A stretch of 64,000 nt of DNA from Marsupella aquatica (lineage: Eukaryota > Marchantiophyta), in NCBI GenBank assembly GCA_973895155.1, contig OZ316899.1, forward strand, positions 5,022,001 to 5,086,000. The letters run 5' to 3'. The notes beneath the pieces are model-generated. The model saw only the letters and a program-made list of their open reading frames with translations. It was not told the origin of the DNA and searched no databases. Shown here one piece after another: positions 1-11,313 of the stretch (positions are counted from its first letter, which is position 1; each line of letters opens with the position of its first letter). The translations under genes were made by a program, and so were the position numbers.

Positions 1-540
1 TACTAGTGAAATAGGTGGCGTAGCAGTAAACAATTAAAGATAACAGACTCAAAAAAATGTTTCTTTAGAAGATTTGGGCCAAAGTCACATTATTAGCTCC
101 CGACGCTAGTAATGTTCCTTTGTTTTTCTATATTTTTTTGCGTAAAAATTTTCTTGTAAATTTCTCAAAATGGTGCTATTATGGAGGGTCCAAGCAAGCG
201 TGACATTACTAGCTCCCGACGTTAGTAACGTTGATTTATTTTTGTAGCTTAATTTGCTAATTTTTTCTCATAAATACAATCCAACATGATGTAATTGCAA
301 AGGGTCCAAGCGAGTGTGATATAATTCTTAGAGGGGATCAAACCAAGTAGGATATTACCAACGCCCAATGCTACTAATATTTGTATATTTTTAAATATAT
401 TTTTAGCTTATTTTTTGCTTATTTTTTGTTAATATGGGTTTATGTTTATTATTTCTTGTTATTGACTCTTTTGCCAAATTTTCTTTAAAAATGATTGATG
501 TCTCTACACATGTAACTATTTCATAGTTATTTTAAATTCA
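1..540. other. AT-rich sequence with degenerate palindromes
   Basis: No coding region is recognisable here. The stretch is AT-rich and holds degenerate versions of the palindrome that fills the next 10 kb, for example around 95-108 and 211-226. It probably belongs to the outer copy of the methylase-bearing element whose exon follows, but no end of that outer element is visible. Confidence 0.4.
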
Positions 541-556
541 GGTAGTTACCCTCATC

Positions 557-739
557 ATGGATGTCTTTTTCAAAGTGGAATGTACAACAAAAATACCAAA
601 ACATATTGGATATATTCCGCTGACTTCTTTTGAGGATGATCGTCATAAATTGATGTTGAGTGTTTGCTACCCAGAAAATGATCCCAGTTCAAGGGTTGCA
701 TTTGCAAGATCCAATAGATTGTAAGTTGGGTTCATGCAA
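557..739 (+). pseudogene. Outer copy of DNA methylase-like gene, 5' part
   Basis: This is a fragment of a second, older copy of the methylase gene found on the minus strand at 1970-5676. Translated on the plus strand it parallels residues just upstream of the SAM-binding motif in the inner copy: KIPK versus KVPK, PLTSFED versus PLSISED, FARSNRL versus FAGNACL, then VGFMQ in both. Both copies have a stop codon directly before VGFMQ (TAA here, TAG in the inner copy), which suggests an ancestral glutamine codon mutated independently. The reading frame is cut at VGFMQA by the MULE at 749-11110 and resumes at 11120. The assignment rests on alignment by eye. Confidence 0.65.
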
Positions 740-748
740 GCCATAATG
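740..748. repeat. 9-bp target site duplication, left copy
   Basis: GCCATAATG stands immediately left of the MULE end and is repeated exactly at 11111-11119. A 9-bp duplication is the usual target signature of Mutator-like elements. Removing the element and one copy restores the reading order of the interrupted methylase gene (VGFMQA then IMEVLTLP), which independently supports these borders. Confidence 0.85.
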
Positions 749-1969
749 AGGTGTTTACAAAAGGCAGGAAAACAGGAAACAAGCATTCATAACAGAAATT
801 GGTAACAGGGAAAAAGATTGGTAACAGGAAAATTGATGGCTCTTTCCTGCATGTTTTTTTGCAAAGTTACTTTTGAAAAAAAATTCTGGTAGCACCCGGC
901 GCTGGTAAAAGTAGCGCCAAAGGCGAGGTGTTTTTAAAAGACACAAAAAAACAAACAGGAGTAAATATAAGAAACTCGTAGCTGTAGGAACTCTCCACAA
1001 TTATTGCTAGCGCCGGGCGCTGTGAAGAGTCTATAATTTGTACCAGTTGCACTCTCGGAGGATATTTAATGAAGGGGGTTATGAAATGTTCGATCTCGGA
1101 ACGCTATTTAACTCAGTTATAATTAACCAAAACCTTTCAGTAGCGCCTGGCGCTACTACTCTAATCCCACTAGACAACCATCGTCTATTCCAGCCTCCTC
1201 CCTATCAGGGTCTTTCCGGAAGCCATCTAGCTGCAAAGATCCATGACTGTTCCCGCAAGTTCACCTAATACCACAAAATCAGACGGAAACCAAAACATTT
1301 ATGCAACCACAGCCCGAAAAGAATCCACACCAAAGAACCCTTAGAAAATTGGGAAGCGCCCGGCGCTAGCCAATATTGCACCTGAGAACACGTCTTCACA
1401 ACTCAAACTTCAAGAATCTGAAATAAAAATATAATAGTGACAGTACGTTTGAGGAGCGCCTGGCGCTAGTAAAACTTGAAAGGGCTTAAAATTGGCCAAT
1501 TCATCAAAATGGTTACATATTGAAACATTAAATGACATATTTGAAGAAAACCTCATTGCTACCTATAAACTATCAGATGTTTCTGATGCGGAGCTTTCAG
1601 ATCTGTCCGTGGACTCGGCTTCGTCATCAATGTACTTGCTTCGGGAAAACATCATCTATATAAGGGTTCCTCGTGAACTTCCTGTCTGCTCCCCTTTGAA
1701 GACGTAGACCTTTTGTTTCCCAACAAAGCGTTCTAATTTTGTCAACCCTCCTAGCGGCATTTTCAGCGTATGAGGGCAAAACAAACGGCTTCTCAGGAGT
1801 GACAATTACATTCCTAGCTAGTCTCCTCTAGAGTTGGAAACGCTTCCTCGGATTCCATTCTGACCTGATCCAGTAAAACAGAAAAAAATATAAGTTTAGG
1901 GGATAAGAGAGCAAGAACCCAGAATTGTCAACAACACTTGAAAGGATAAAGAAGCTTATTGGAAGAACA

Positions 1970-4900
1970 TTACTTGTCTGAGTCTTTGCTCTTCTCCAAA
2001 GAATCTTCCTCCTGGGTTTTCTCTGTGTCATCTCCAACATCTCCAAAGGTAACTTCCTCTTCATCGGAATCAAAGCTGAGAACAGAGCGGAGCCTATCTT
2101 TCTTTTTGCGACCACTTAAATTGGTCACGGGAGGAGGCAATATCGGAACATGCTTGGGATCAAGAAGTTCTAAGAAAACCCTTGATGCAGTCTCAACAAA
2201 CTCACGCCTATTTTCCAACCCAATCACGAAACAACCAGAAAAATCACCAGCAATGAATGTGCTTCCTGAACCTACAGTCCAATCAAGGACAATATCTCCA
2301 GGAAGAGTAAAAAGCTCTATCACCAACTGCATAAAACCAACCTAAAGACAGGCGTTCCCAGCAAAATCCAATTCCGGGCAATGATCTGTCTTCCAGGTTG
2401 GGAGCCCAATCAAGTTAGAGATCGAAGGATCTTCACTTATTGATAGAGGCTTAAACCTTGGATCCTTTGGTACCTTTCCCTTTGAAGAAGTCCGACAAAA
2501 TATGTCTAGCCTGAGTGTAAATACCTGCACGCATCGCACACGTTTGGCTAAAATTATCAACCGACAAGTAATGTCTCGAGAACTACAGCAAAGACTAAAT
2601 TAGCGTCGGGCGCTAACAATAAACAAGAGATGCAATGATCTATACCTGAATATTGATCTTTGCTCTGTACATGGGCATAGACATGACGACATTGTGAGAA
2701 TTGACACAATGGAACTTTTTTGACTGCTGGCATGTTGAAATGACTTGTGAGACCTGGTCATGGTCATCTGAATACAAGATTGCAAGCATACCATCATCAG
2801 AAAGGAAAGGGTCCATCGCTTTGAAGAAAGAATTGGGAACTGTGTGGTCTGGTACATTCCACTTTGGAACCCGACGGTCCATGAGCGTAGGTTTAAGTCC
2901 AGTAGGAAGATAGATGAATCCTGCATTGACACCAAACAATCTTTCTTTTCCTCCTCTGATAACTCCCTTTTCCCGGGAACCCAACTTGATTAAGTCCTTT
3001 CCCCATTTCTCTGCATCAGTCACCCAATCTGGTTTTGCTGCTTTGTTGAAAGCAGTATCAATAAATTCTTGGATACTTGTTTCCACCATGCAATGCCTAG
3101 AAGATTTACTCTTGAAGGTTTCCACATCTCTCTGAACACCAGTTCTAGCGGCATCATCTCGAGAAGATTCTCCAGCTTGAATTGCCCTTTTCTTCTTCTT
3201 CTTTGTACTGGTTGCATCAAGAGCGACGATCTCTTTCGCTTTGTCAATTGGAGTTACTAGGTCTGATTGGGCACCGGTATTGGCTTTGGAAGGCTTTGGA
3301 GTGGCATCTACTTTTGTTTTGTCGGTTGCAGCATCAGACTTTCTCCCACCTAAAGGAAAAAGAGCAGAATTTTTTCAATGCTGAATAATAGCGCCAGGCG
3401 CTGTCCAAACCAATTGAAAAAACAAACCAATAGACATAGTCATATAGTAGCGCCTGGCGCTAACCAAAATGTGAAGCTACAAGCTGAATGACAACTTACG
3501 TTTTTTGGCGGACCGCATTGAGGTACTCGGTGCCGCAGCTTTGGTTTTTGCTTTGGCTTTGGGTTTGCAACTTTGATCAACATGAACAACCGTAGTTTTG
3601 CACACCGTTTGCAATTCTGCCGCCGACTTGCTCACATCACCTTCGATTCCCTGCTTCATGTCGGACACAAACTTGGGAGGGACCTGAGACTTTGAGAGCT
3701 TATGAAATGCGTCTTTCTCAGTGTCTCCGAATGGAGAGTCCATCTATCGGTGTCCAAATACCAAGGACAATGAATTCTCTCCCATTCTGATAGTTTCCTT
3801 GGTGGAAGACACCTTTTAGCGGGATACATTGAATACACGTCGGCCAGTATGTCTCCTTCGGGAACAACGATCCACTTTTGGAAAGTAGCAGGGTATGCCC
3901 AAAAGTAATCTGGCTTCACAATCTCCATATGCATGAAGAAATGGTACAGGTATTGTTGGCCCTCTTCTGATTCTTGAGGGTGTAGTTAGCCTTGTCGGGA
4001 TACTTGGAAGGCCACATTGTATTAAAAAACTTGCCTTTCACAACGTCCCCAAATTTCTTGAAATCATTTGAGACTATTTCAATAAACGATTCAATCGACT
4101 CACACTCCCACTCTTGCAACTGATTGGTGGGGACTATATCACTGACCTGGCGTAGGGAGGTTTGCAGCAAACCAATAGTGATTCCTTCCATAGTGTTCCA
4201 AGTTTGCCAGGTATGGCACCATTGCTTCACTGGATCGTCATTAACGCTCTGTGGATGGAAGAATTGTTTCCTCAGCTCCGGTGTACAATGGGCAACCAAA
4301 AGGGTACTCCTCAGCTTGGGATCGAGGGCAGAGACAGCGGTAAACAATCTTGCTTGATCCATTGTATAGACAACTGCATCCGGATTCTTCTCTCTCTTAT
4401 TCTTCTATGTGAGGGGGTACATCTCAGCACATGTCCGCATGAAATCCTCAAAAGCGGGGCTTAACAAAGGAGTGATTTTTGACACCTTTATAGCCCAATC
4501 CTTTGTTGCCTCCTTCATCGTCGCTGCATGTCTTTTTGAAATCTCTCCGGGAGACCAAGGTGTACCCTGAGCGGTAGCATGTTCCAGATCCATCTTGAAC
4601 TGTCAAGAATAAGACTTGATCTTATTCTCACACAAGATGTACAAAAGCGCTTCTTGAGGCATTTTTTTTGTATACCACGATCCCTTCCGTGTTTTCTGCA
4701 TGATCTGTCCAAACTTCTTGAAGTTTGCAGCATCAATGATAGACTTGTAGTAATTGAGTTCATTCGACATAATTTGGTTGATACGGTCCGCGTCAAGTAT
4801 CCAAGAGGGTTCGACCACTGCCTGCCCAAGCCTGAAAACAAGAGAGGGAGTCAGTAGCGCCCGACGCTAGTGAAACACTATGATCATAGATTAGAATAGA

Positions 4901-5676
4901 AATATGTTGGAAGAGACACTTACTGGTTAACAGTGTGCATCGCCGCCTCAATCTTGATCAAGGACCCCTTTTCTCCCTTGAATATTGTGCACTGGACGCA
5001 AGGATGATATTTCACATCATCCGGATTCTCCTTCGTGACGATGGACCATGCTTAGAGTCGATGGTTTCCATCAAACACAAAAAAACATCTTATCCTGCAA
5101 AACTGCAAAGTCAGGGTCTACAGCACATTCTGCCTCAAACTTTTCATTCTCTGCGACCCAAATTGCATCCCAGGAAGCACGACTCTCTGGCGTGCAGATT
5201 TGGACTTCTCCATTAGAATCTGTTGGTTGAAAGTAAAACAGCATGCCAATCTTAGAATTGTATCCTGTGCTCTGAAAGGAGTCTTTCAGCTTCTCTATCA
5301 AAGGACTTCCCTTTTGTAATGTCCGCACTACTTCCATATGAAGTAGTCGGCACATTGGAATACTTGGCGGATCCTTGTCATGTCCTCAGAAATCTTTTCC
5401 AAACGACATAATGTGTTTGGAGATCACATCGTAAACAGTAAGCAACGTCTCTCCGAAGTCCTCCACAGCAAACGAATCAGAATCATCCATCTTCCCTCTC
5501 TTGCTCTTCGGGAATGATACAACGGGTTGTGCTTTAGGAGCTTGCAAAGCAGTGGATCGAGTCACTCGATGACTATACACAGATCCTAAAAATGAGCACT
5601 CAGATGTTTGCAAGGGAACGACCTCTCTGTGTCCGTTTCCACTAAAGCATTGAGAGGAGGAGAAGGTAGGGTCCAT
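1970..5676 (-). pseudogene. ParB-like plus N4/N6-type DNA methylase gene, decayed
   Basis: Four exons can be inferred: about 5676-4924, 4831-3500, 3349-2646 and 2547-1970, mostly with good GT/AG borders. The first exon holds a ParB-like segment ending in the signature DGNHRL-x-AW. The last holds a clear SAM-binding motif, VLDWTVGSGST followed by FVIGLE, as in bacterial beta-class N4/N6 methylases, and ends in an acidic tail. Between them are basic, nuclear-localisation-like stretches (KPKAKAKTK, SAKKRK, STKKKKKR), suggesting adaptation to a nucleus. The expected DPPY-type catalytic motif is not obvious; the closest place reads FIYLPTG. Damage includes stops near 5385, 5037, 4610 and 4410, frameshifts near 5080 (a T7 run), 3945, 3740 and 2547, and a stop before VGFMQ. 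The probable role was DNA modification by a transposon-borne protein, but no activity can be assumed. Confidence 0.65.
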
Positions 5677-5759
5677 TGCTCGCACAAGGGCAAAGGAAGT
5701 ACTGACGATCGCCACGCTCTTTTCGTACCGCGAACGGCAAAAACCCGTCACACAGCTTC

Positions 5760-6670
5760 GATCGTACAGTACTTAACATGGGAAATAAGAAGAATCCAAA
5801 GCACAAATTATGACATATACGCTAAGGAAACTGAACTCCTGGCCTGGATCTGTGACACATGTCATTATCTTATTTGACAACACCAAAGAGGATCAATGTA
5901 TCGAGGGTCACGCAACCTATAGTTACCGTTGAATATGACCGTTGAAAGGAAAACCTGGGAATATATTGAATTCATTTTTACTCACCAAATAGTAGCGTCG
6001 GGCGCTAGTAATTTCCAAGGCCTAAAGTCTTCAATTTTCACGTCAGGTGGGAATTCAATATAGAGCCATAAGAGGCGTTAATATGCCATTATTTTCCCCA
6101 AAACCCGTTTTTCTCATATTTCTGACACAAAAAACTCTAGCGCCCGGTGCTAGCAAAAAACAAAGCTTTTCAGCCTTTTGAAGGCTCCTACTTCAAAGTT
6201 TACCATTGTATACGTTCATAATATGAATGAAATCAATATTAGCGCCTAGCGCTAATCATCTAGTGTCTCCTTTAGGAATTTGTTTTATGTCATTTGCTTT
6301 TATTAGCGCCTGGCGCTACACATAAATTCACGTTAGACAAACCCTAAACTTTTGGATTGTTATTAATAGCGCCAGGCGCTACACATAAATTGACTATGCA
6401 TGGGCCTCTACTTTTGGATTGTTTTTAATAGCGCCTGGCGCTATTCATCATTTGATATTTCTAGAACAAAAGGGTTCTTCCTAAATGATGTTTATTGTAA
6501 ATGACGTTGATCGTAAATGACGTTGATATAAGGACAAAATACATTTATGGTGTAAGAGGATTGTCTTATTATAACGGCTTTAGGGAAATGTTAGTCAGGA
6601 TCGATAACAGTCCTCACCCGTGGAATTTTGATTCATAATTTTCCTGCGCTCATTTGCTTCCAAGGCTTCT
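5760..6670. promoter_or_regulatory. Intergenic region between divergent genes with spaced palindromes
   Basis: This 0.9-kb gap separates the divergently oriented methylase and SWIM genes and must contain both upstream regions. It holds six palindromes. The last four start at 6240, 6304, 6367 and 6429, about 63 bp apart. The intervening sequence is partly repeated too (ACACATAAATT after the palindrome, TTTTGGATTGTT before the next). No TATA box or start site was assigned. The position makes a regulatory or transposase-binding role plausible, which is inference. Confidence 0.45.
6240..6443. repeat. About 63-bp tandem array of palindrome-bearing units
   Basis: Four palindromes at 6240-6254, 6304-6318, 6367-6381 and 6429-6443 are spaced at 64, 63 and 62 bp. 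The second and third units share flanking words as well, so this is a short degenerate tandem array and not chance spacing. Confidence 0.75.
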
Positions 6671-6673
6671 GTG

Positions 6674-9600
6674 ATGTCTCAGTCAATTGTAGTTACCCGT
6701 ATGTCCACTGGTGACATTGTTTCCATTCCAGTGTATGTGGCCGAAAGGTACAAGCAAATAAGTGAGGTTTATCTTTGTGGAAGGTTTGATTTGCGCATGA
6801 ATGACATAGAGGCAATCATTCAGGAGGGAACGGAAGCCAATGACTTTGAATCTATGGCACTTTTTGATGTCGATGATGGGGTGAGATTCTGGCACCTTAA
6901 TACTAGGTTGCGCTACTCCATTGTCGTTCGGGAACCAAATCAAGGAGATCAGCAATCCCCTCAGAGTGATCCGATGGATGTAGTTACTCTTTCCGATGGT
7001 GATGATGAGGAGCCACCAAGGATCCCCCTTGTGGAGCCTTTGGCGCCTGACGTGGTCTTGGTCAAAGAGGAGATGCCATCGTCGCAATCCCATATTGTAT
7101 ACCGGAGAAGTGCAATGGACGCGTTGCTCAAGTCAATTGGGTCCTGCAAACTTTCAAGGTTCATTGCGGCTGGAAACTTCTGGCATGAACAAGTACCTTG
7201 TTTGCCTCCAAAGTACAATGGAAACATAGTGTTTGAGTTGCCTCCATCATCGGGAATTCTTTCAAAATGATCCCGTCTATGGGGCATGGACCGAACCAAG
7301 GATTGCTACATCTGGACTAGAATATTTCCTACCACTGCAAACGTGCAGCCCAAGAAATACTCAAAAATTCGGTAAAGTAACTTGTATTGGATTTATTGAG
7401 TGCAAGAATAAAACTTGTGACTACTTCCGCCAAAAGAAGAGGAGGAATGCAAAGGCATGGGCTGGTACCCCTAAACTTGGAGGCTCTCACCTTGTTGGAT
7501 CGTTCATTGAGCAGGGTGGAGTTGTTTGCCATTATTGCCAGCAACTCCCTTTTTGTGTAGAGGCATGCACTGCAAGACTATTTTATATGTATCCTCAAGT
7601 TCTGCTTGACTCAGATATCTGTAGTCACATGTCTCGCCTTGCGATTCATATGGGCACCCACAACCATCCTTGTCGTAAGGTATTTTCTCGGAGTGCGGAA
7701 AAGGTAGTTGAAGATGTCATAAAAAAGAAATTGGAAGGCAATCCAACTTGGACGCCTATCGGGATTAAAAATGTAGCGACAAGATCTTTTGTACAGTCTT
7801 TGTGTGAGAGCCTGGGTGAGATTGAAAATATTGAAGAGACAAAGATTTTCCAGTTTCTAATGGTAGTTTCTACTCCACAAAAGTTTGCATCTCTTTTCAG
7901 GAGTGTTAGGTAGGACCAGAAAAGCCGTGGAGAGTTGGATTTTCTTGTTCGATATCAAAAGAATATCAACATGCCTTTTCTACAGAGGTACATCCTTCCA
8001 GGTCAAGGATCTCAAGAAGACAGGCCTCACATATTTAAGATGACTTCCAAAGGCCATGGGTCTGGGGTGGATCTTTTGCGGAAAATGCAACCTGGAGGGA
8101 TGCTTGAAGGTGCCTGGGTAAGCTTCAATGTCATGAAACAAATGACCAAGGATTGGGTGACTTTCAGCGCACACTTTTACGATCACAATTACCGCGCATT
8201 GTGTACAATATTTACTTGCGGGCTAAAAGCTGAGGACACGGCGTCGTTCGAGAAGGCTTGGAGATTAATGATTGAGGTTTCCAAAGAGAATGGGTTAGAT
8301 AATCCAACCATTCATGGCTTCATGGCAGACAATGCCCAAGACTGATGGTTAGCAGTCCAGAATGTTTTTTTTGGAGGGCACCCAAACCCTGAACGGGGGA
8401 GGATGGACGCTTTTCATTTTTACCAAGCTTTTCATCGCCATTCTGTTGAAGGAGTGTTGGAAGAGAAGCAGGCGGAACATTGAATGCTATGGGATAAATT
8501 ACGGAACGCACCAACATTTGTAGAAGCTTACCGACTTTCAAGAGAGATTGACCTATGGTGGCAGGTGGGTAACTGCTTACCTAAAAAGCTCCAAATGCTT
8601 CAGAGTTGGATATCGTGGTGGGTTGTGCGTTGGAGGCAGTGGGGAAATTTTATTCGCTTGGTGAGTAATAGCGCCTGGCGCTAGTAATATGCAAGTCAGA
8701 TTCCTTTGTAGAAGTACATTTTTCAAATGACATTCCTCAACATTCCATCCAAAGAATCCAAATAATGTAATTAATTCTTAAATATTGACCTGTTTATTTT
8801 CTTAAACATGTGATTACACAATAATATTGATGGTTTTGTCGAAATGTTTTGCCTAGCGCCCGGTGCTAGTATGTTTTGCGGATTCTTACTAGTGTTTTAT
8901 GCTTTGTCGTTCCAGGACAAAAGTGCTGAAGAAGGCGCTAGGATTCCTAACTGTACCGGATCAGAGTTTGTTCACGCAGGAATGAAAGCATGGGTAATGA
9001 AAAAAAAGTTGGGCTCTTTGAGGCATGTGAAATGGATCAGAATCGAGCTATATCTCAGGTTGCAGCATATACCGCATATTGGAAAGGATTGAGTAGAGGA
9101 AGAGGTCCTACAATATGGGAACTGGCTTTCCGTTCAGCTGACCAGGCAGGTTCCCCAAAGCTGTTTGAGGATGCGATGAACATGCTCCTCTCCAATGCAG
9201 CTGAGTTTGACTTGGAGAGAAGCGTTCCTCTCAACGGAGATGTTGTAACAAAGTTTGTCAAGAGGAAAGGACCTGCAACTGGGATTGTCTCGCCACAAGA
9301 CTCCCACCGGCATGATAAAGTCCTTATCACATCGCCAAATACCAGATCACTCAAGCGTAAAAATCTGCACCACACAATGTTTGCTTCCGTATTGGAAGAA
9401 AAACTTGATGACATTTCCGTTGTCAATCTCTCAGGAAGTGATGATTCGAGGGATGCAAAACGTGATGATTTCAGTACACCACAGGGTTGACATCAATCAC
9501 GTTCAACACAATACCCACAAAGCGCTCCCATTGTACTTCAGCAGACATCACTCCAATCTCCAGTTCTTGAAATAGAAGTCATGCAGGGTTCATGGCATCT

Positions 9601-10440
9601 GCATCGGACATCAAGATTTGGGGCCGGTCCATAGTGCAACGCGTCATTTGGCGGTAATTCTGAGAAGATGAGTGTCGAAATAGAGTGAAGAAAGTTGGGT
9701 TCCCCTCATCAAACGGTGTCATCGGCATTGTTGTCAAAGGACAATGCATGTTCAGGGGGGAACCCATAGCCAAAATGATATGGTTCTGCCCAAACAACAC
9801 ATGTTATCGGAGCCGTCCCCGTTGTGGTGTAGTGAACCTGCCCTCCTTTCCTGATGTTCTTCCTGTTATAAAAGGAACAAATGTTTTGGAAGCTGAGATG
9901 AAGTATCTTGTTGACCAGGGAATACCTATAGCCCAAGGAAGAGACGGTCCTCTACCTCCACCATCACTTTTTGAGCTTTGAATCAACGTAAACTTATTTC
10001 TAGAGAGAGTCAATCTTCTGGAACCCACTGTTCGTCTCCGGAGTCGGAATGGAAAGAACACGGTTCCTTGATCGACCTTGACCCATGGTCACATGAAGAG
10101 GATTGAATCTGCAAGTAAAGAGACCATGTCCGTCCAGGGATAGTGGGATGTTTCTATTGGGAACTCATGGGGGAAGCAATTCAAAGTACAAATGAATGAG
10201 AATCTAAGGACGCCGAATAGTTACTTTGTGCAGATTTGTATTTTCCCAACTTGTTCTTGTGAGGATTTCTATTGTCGACATTCTAGCAGACAGCCATATA
10301 TGCCTTGCAAACATTTGTACTGGGTTTTCCAGACCGTTTTCAAACTAGACATTGAGGAATCTACTTTGACCAGCCAACCAATTCTCACAGTTGAAGAAGT
10401 CCGAATGATCTTGGAGAGGGAAAATGCTCATGGTTTATAG
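6674..10440 (+). pseudogene. MULE-type transposase-like protein with SWIM zinc finger, decayed
   Basis: The chosen start is the ATG at 6674. The N-terminal part (to about 7260) has an acidic linker. After a frameshift near 7260 comes a Cys-rich region (CDYF, CHYC, HNHPC), then a DDE-transposase-like core including FYDHNYRALCTI and HGFMADNAQD, followed by GGHPNPE. An intron runs from about 8661 to 8915. Downstream are the blocks GPTIWELAF and SPQDSHRHDKV. The C-terminus has a SWIM finger: CSCEDFYC, then MPCKHLYWVF (C-x-C ... C-x-H). Stops lie at 7911, 8343, 8481 and 9487, and there are further frameshifts near 9000 and 9680. A related copy occupies 54535-56735. SWIM fingers are usual in MULE transposases, and the 9-bp target duplication of the surrounding element fits, so this is the likely mobilising protein. 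The match to the transposase core is by eye. Confidence 0.7.
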
Positions 10441-11110
10441 AGAAGGATATATTTGTCCTATCTCAAAACGGTTATATTAGTTTTTGTCGTATTACAACGG
10501 TATAGTTTTATGTTAGCCTGGCGCTGGGATGGAAGTCTTCCTTATTATCATTTACTTCATTATAATCCTATCACTGGAAATGATATTTTAAATTTTTGTT
10601 TCCCACATTTTGCATTCATCCAATGTCATTTTCTAAATGTGTTGGTTGTTTCCATTTTAGCTAGCGCCAGGCGCTAGCCCATCGTTGGTGGTCTTTCAAA
10701 TTGTCCGAAGTTTTCATTTGTGGTTTTTTGCCTTACTGTCGGCCTATAATATTATGTTACTTATGGTGGGACTTACCATGTCAATGTTTTTTCCGATGGC
10801 ATTCATTGGTAAATGTTTGTGTGTCTGTGGTTTTTGGGACACTATTTTCCAGAAATATGTTGGTGATTCCGGACTCACTTATCATCAGACAACAATTATT
10901 GTCGTGTTAGTTGGTTCTAAGCTCTAGAATGTAAATGAAGCGCAATGCATATTGCTTTTTTTCAAATGTATCTGGCTTGAAGTAATGAAGTATTATCCTG
11001 TTCCAATGACTAACTTTTCCTGGTAACATGAACATATTCTTGATAACAGCAAAAAAAATTCTGCTACCAGAATTCCTGTTTTCCTGTTTCCTGTCTCGGT
11101 GGCTATATCC

Positions 11111-11119
11111 GCCATAATG
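11111..11119. repeat. 9-bp target site duplication, right copy
   Basis: GCCATAATG directly follows the right MULE end and matches 740-748 exactly. Confidence 0.85.
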
Positions 11120-11313
11120 GAGGTTCTTACTTTGCCAAAGGACATTTGTCATCGATTGGACTATTGGAGATGACAGTGCTTTTGCCACTGGGGAGTATGC
11201 AGGGAGATTTGTTATAGGGGTAGAAGATAGACTGAGACATTCTTCATTAGTATGCTCAAAAAGTCTGGCCAATGTGTTTGAGAGACATGCCCAGAAGTTG
11301 AAAGGGGCCACAA
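11120..11313 (+). pseudogene. Outer copy of DNA methylase-like gene, 3' part
   Basis: This continues the exon interrupted at 739. It encodes EVLTLP and then, after a one-base frame change near 11140, VIDWTIGDDSAF and GRFVIGVEDR. These correspond to VLDWTVGSGST and FVIGLENR in the inner copy. The glycine-rich SAM-binding loop is damaged here (GDDSA instead of GSGST). The gene is cut again by a copia LTR starting at 11314, and its remainder is not visible in the window. Confidence 0.7.

Larger units (their letters stand above)
891..10676. repeat. Dispersed palindrome family AGCGCCnGGCGCT
   Basis: A 13-15 bp palindrome (TAGCGCC-n-GGCGCTA, central base variable) recurs, perfect or with one or two changes, near 891, 1009, 1141, 1355, 1455, 2601, 3389, 3448, 4855, 5993, 6138, 6240, 6304, 6367, 6429, 8669, 8854 and 10662. 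All copies lie in introns or intergenic DNA; none falls within the inferred exons. For example 3389 and 3448 are in one methylase intron, and 8669 and 8854 in one SWIM-gene intron. Variants also occur in the flanks and in the small relative at 40911-41280. Each could fold into a short hairpin or bind a dimeric protein; which of these applies is unknown. Confidence 0.9.
749..11110. mobile_element. 10.4-kb MULE carrying methylase and SWIM genes
   Basis: The element is bounded by the exact 9-bp duplication GCCATAATG. The left end reads AGGTGTTTACAAAAGGCAGG and the right end, reverse-complemented, GGATATAGCCACCGAGACAG. The outermost bases differ, but both ends run into the same subterminal family (GACAGGAAACAGGAAAACAG and similar). 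A 370-bp element at 40911-41280 has the same two kinds of ends, which confirms that they are element termini. Inside lie two divergent genes: a ParB-like plus DNA methylase gene on the minus strand and a transposase-like gene with a SWIM zinc finger on the plus strand, with about 1 kb between them. At least 17 copies of an AGCGCCnGGCGCT palindrome lie in introns and intergenic DNA. Both genes are broken, so this copy is probably not autonomous. Confidence 0.85.

Noticed and set aside
1970-5676. Bacterial contamination as the source of the methylase gene
   Set aside because: It has GT/AG introns, lies inside a plant MULE and has a second copy at the MULE insertion site.
891-10676. The regularly recurring palindromes as a CRISPR-like array
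   Set aside because: Spacing is irregular over most of the element, the repeats are only 13-15 bp, and the context is a spliced plant transposon.
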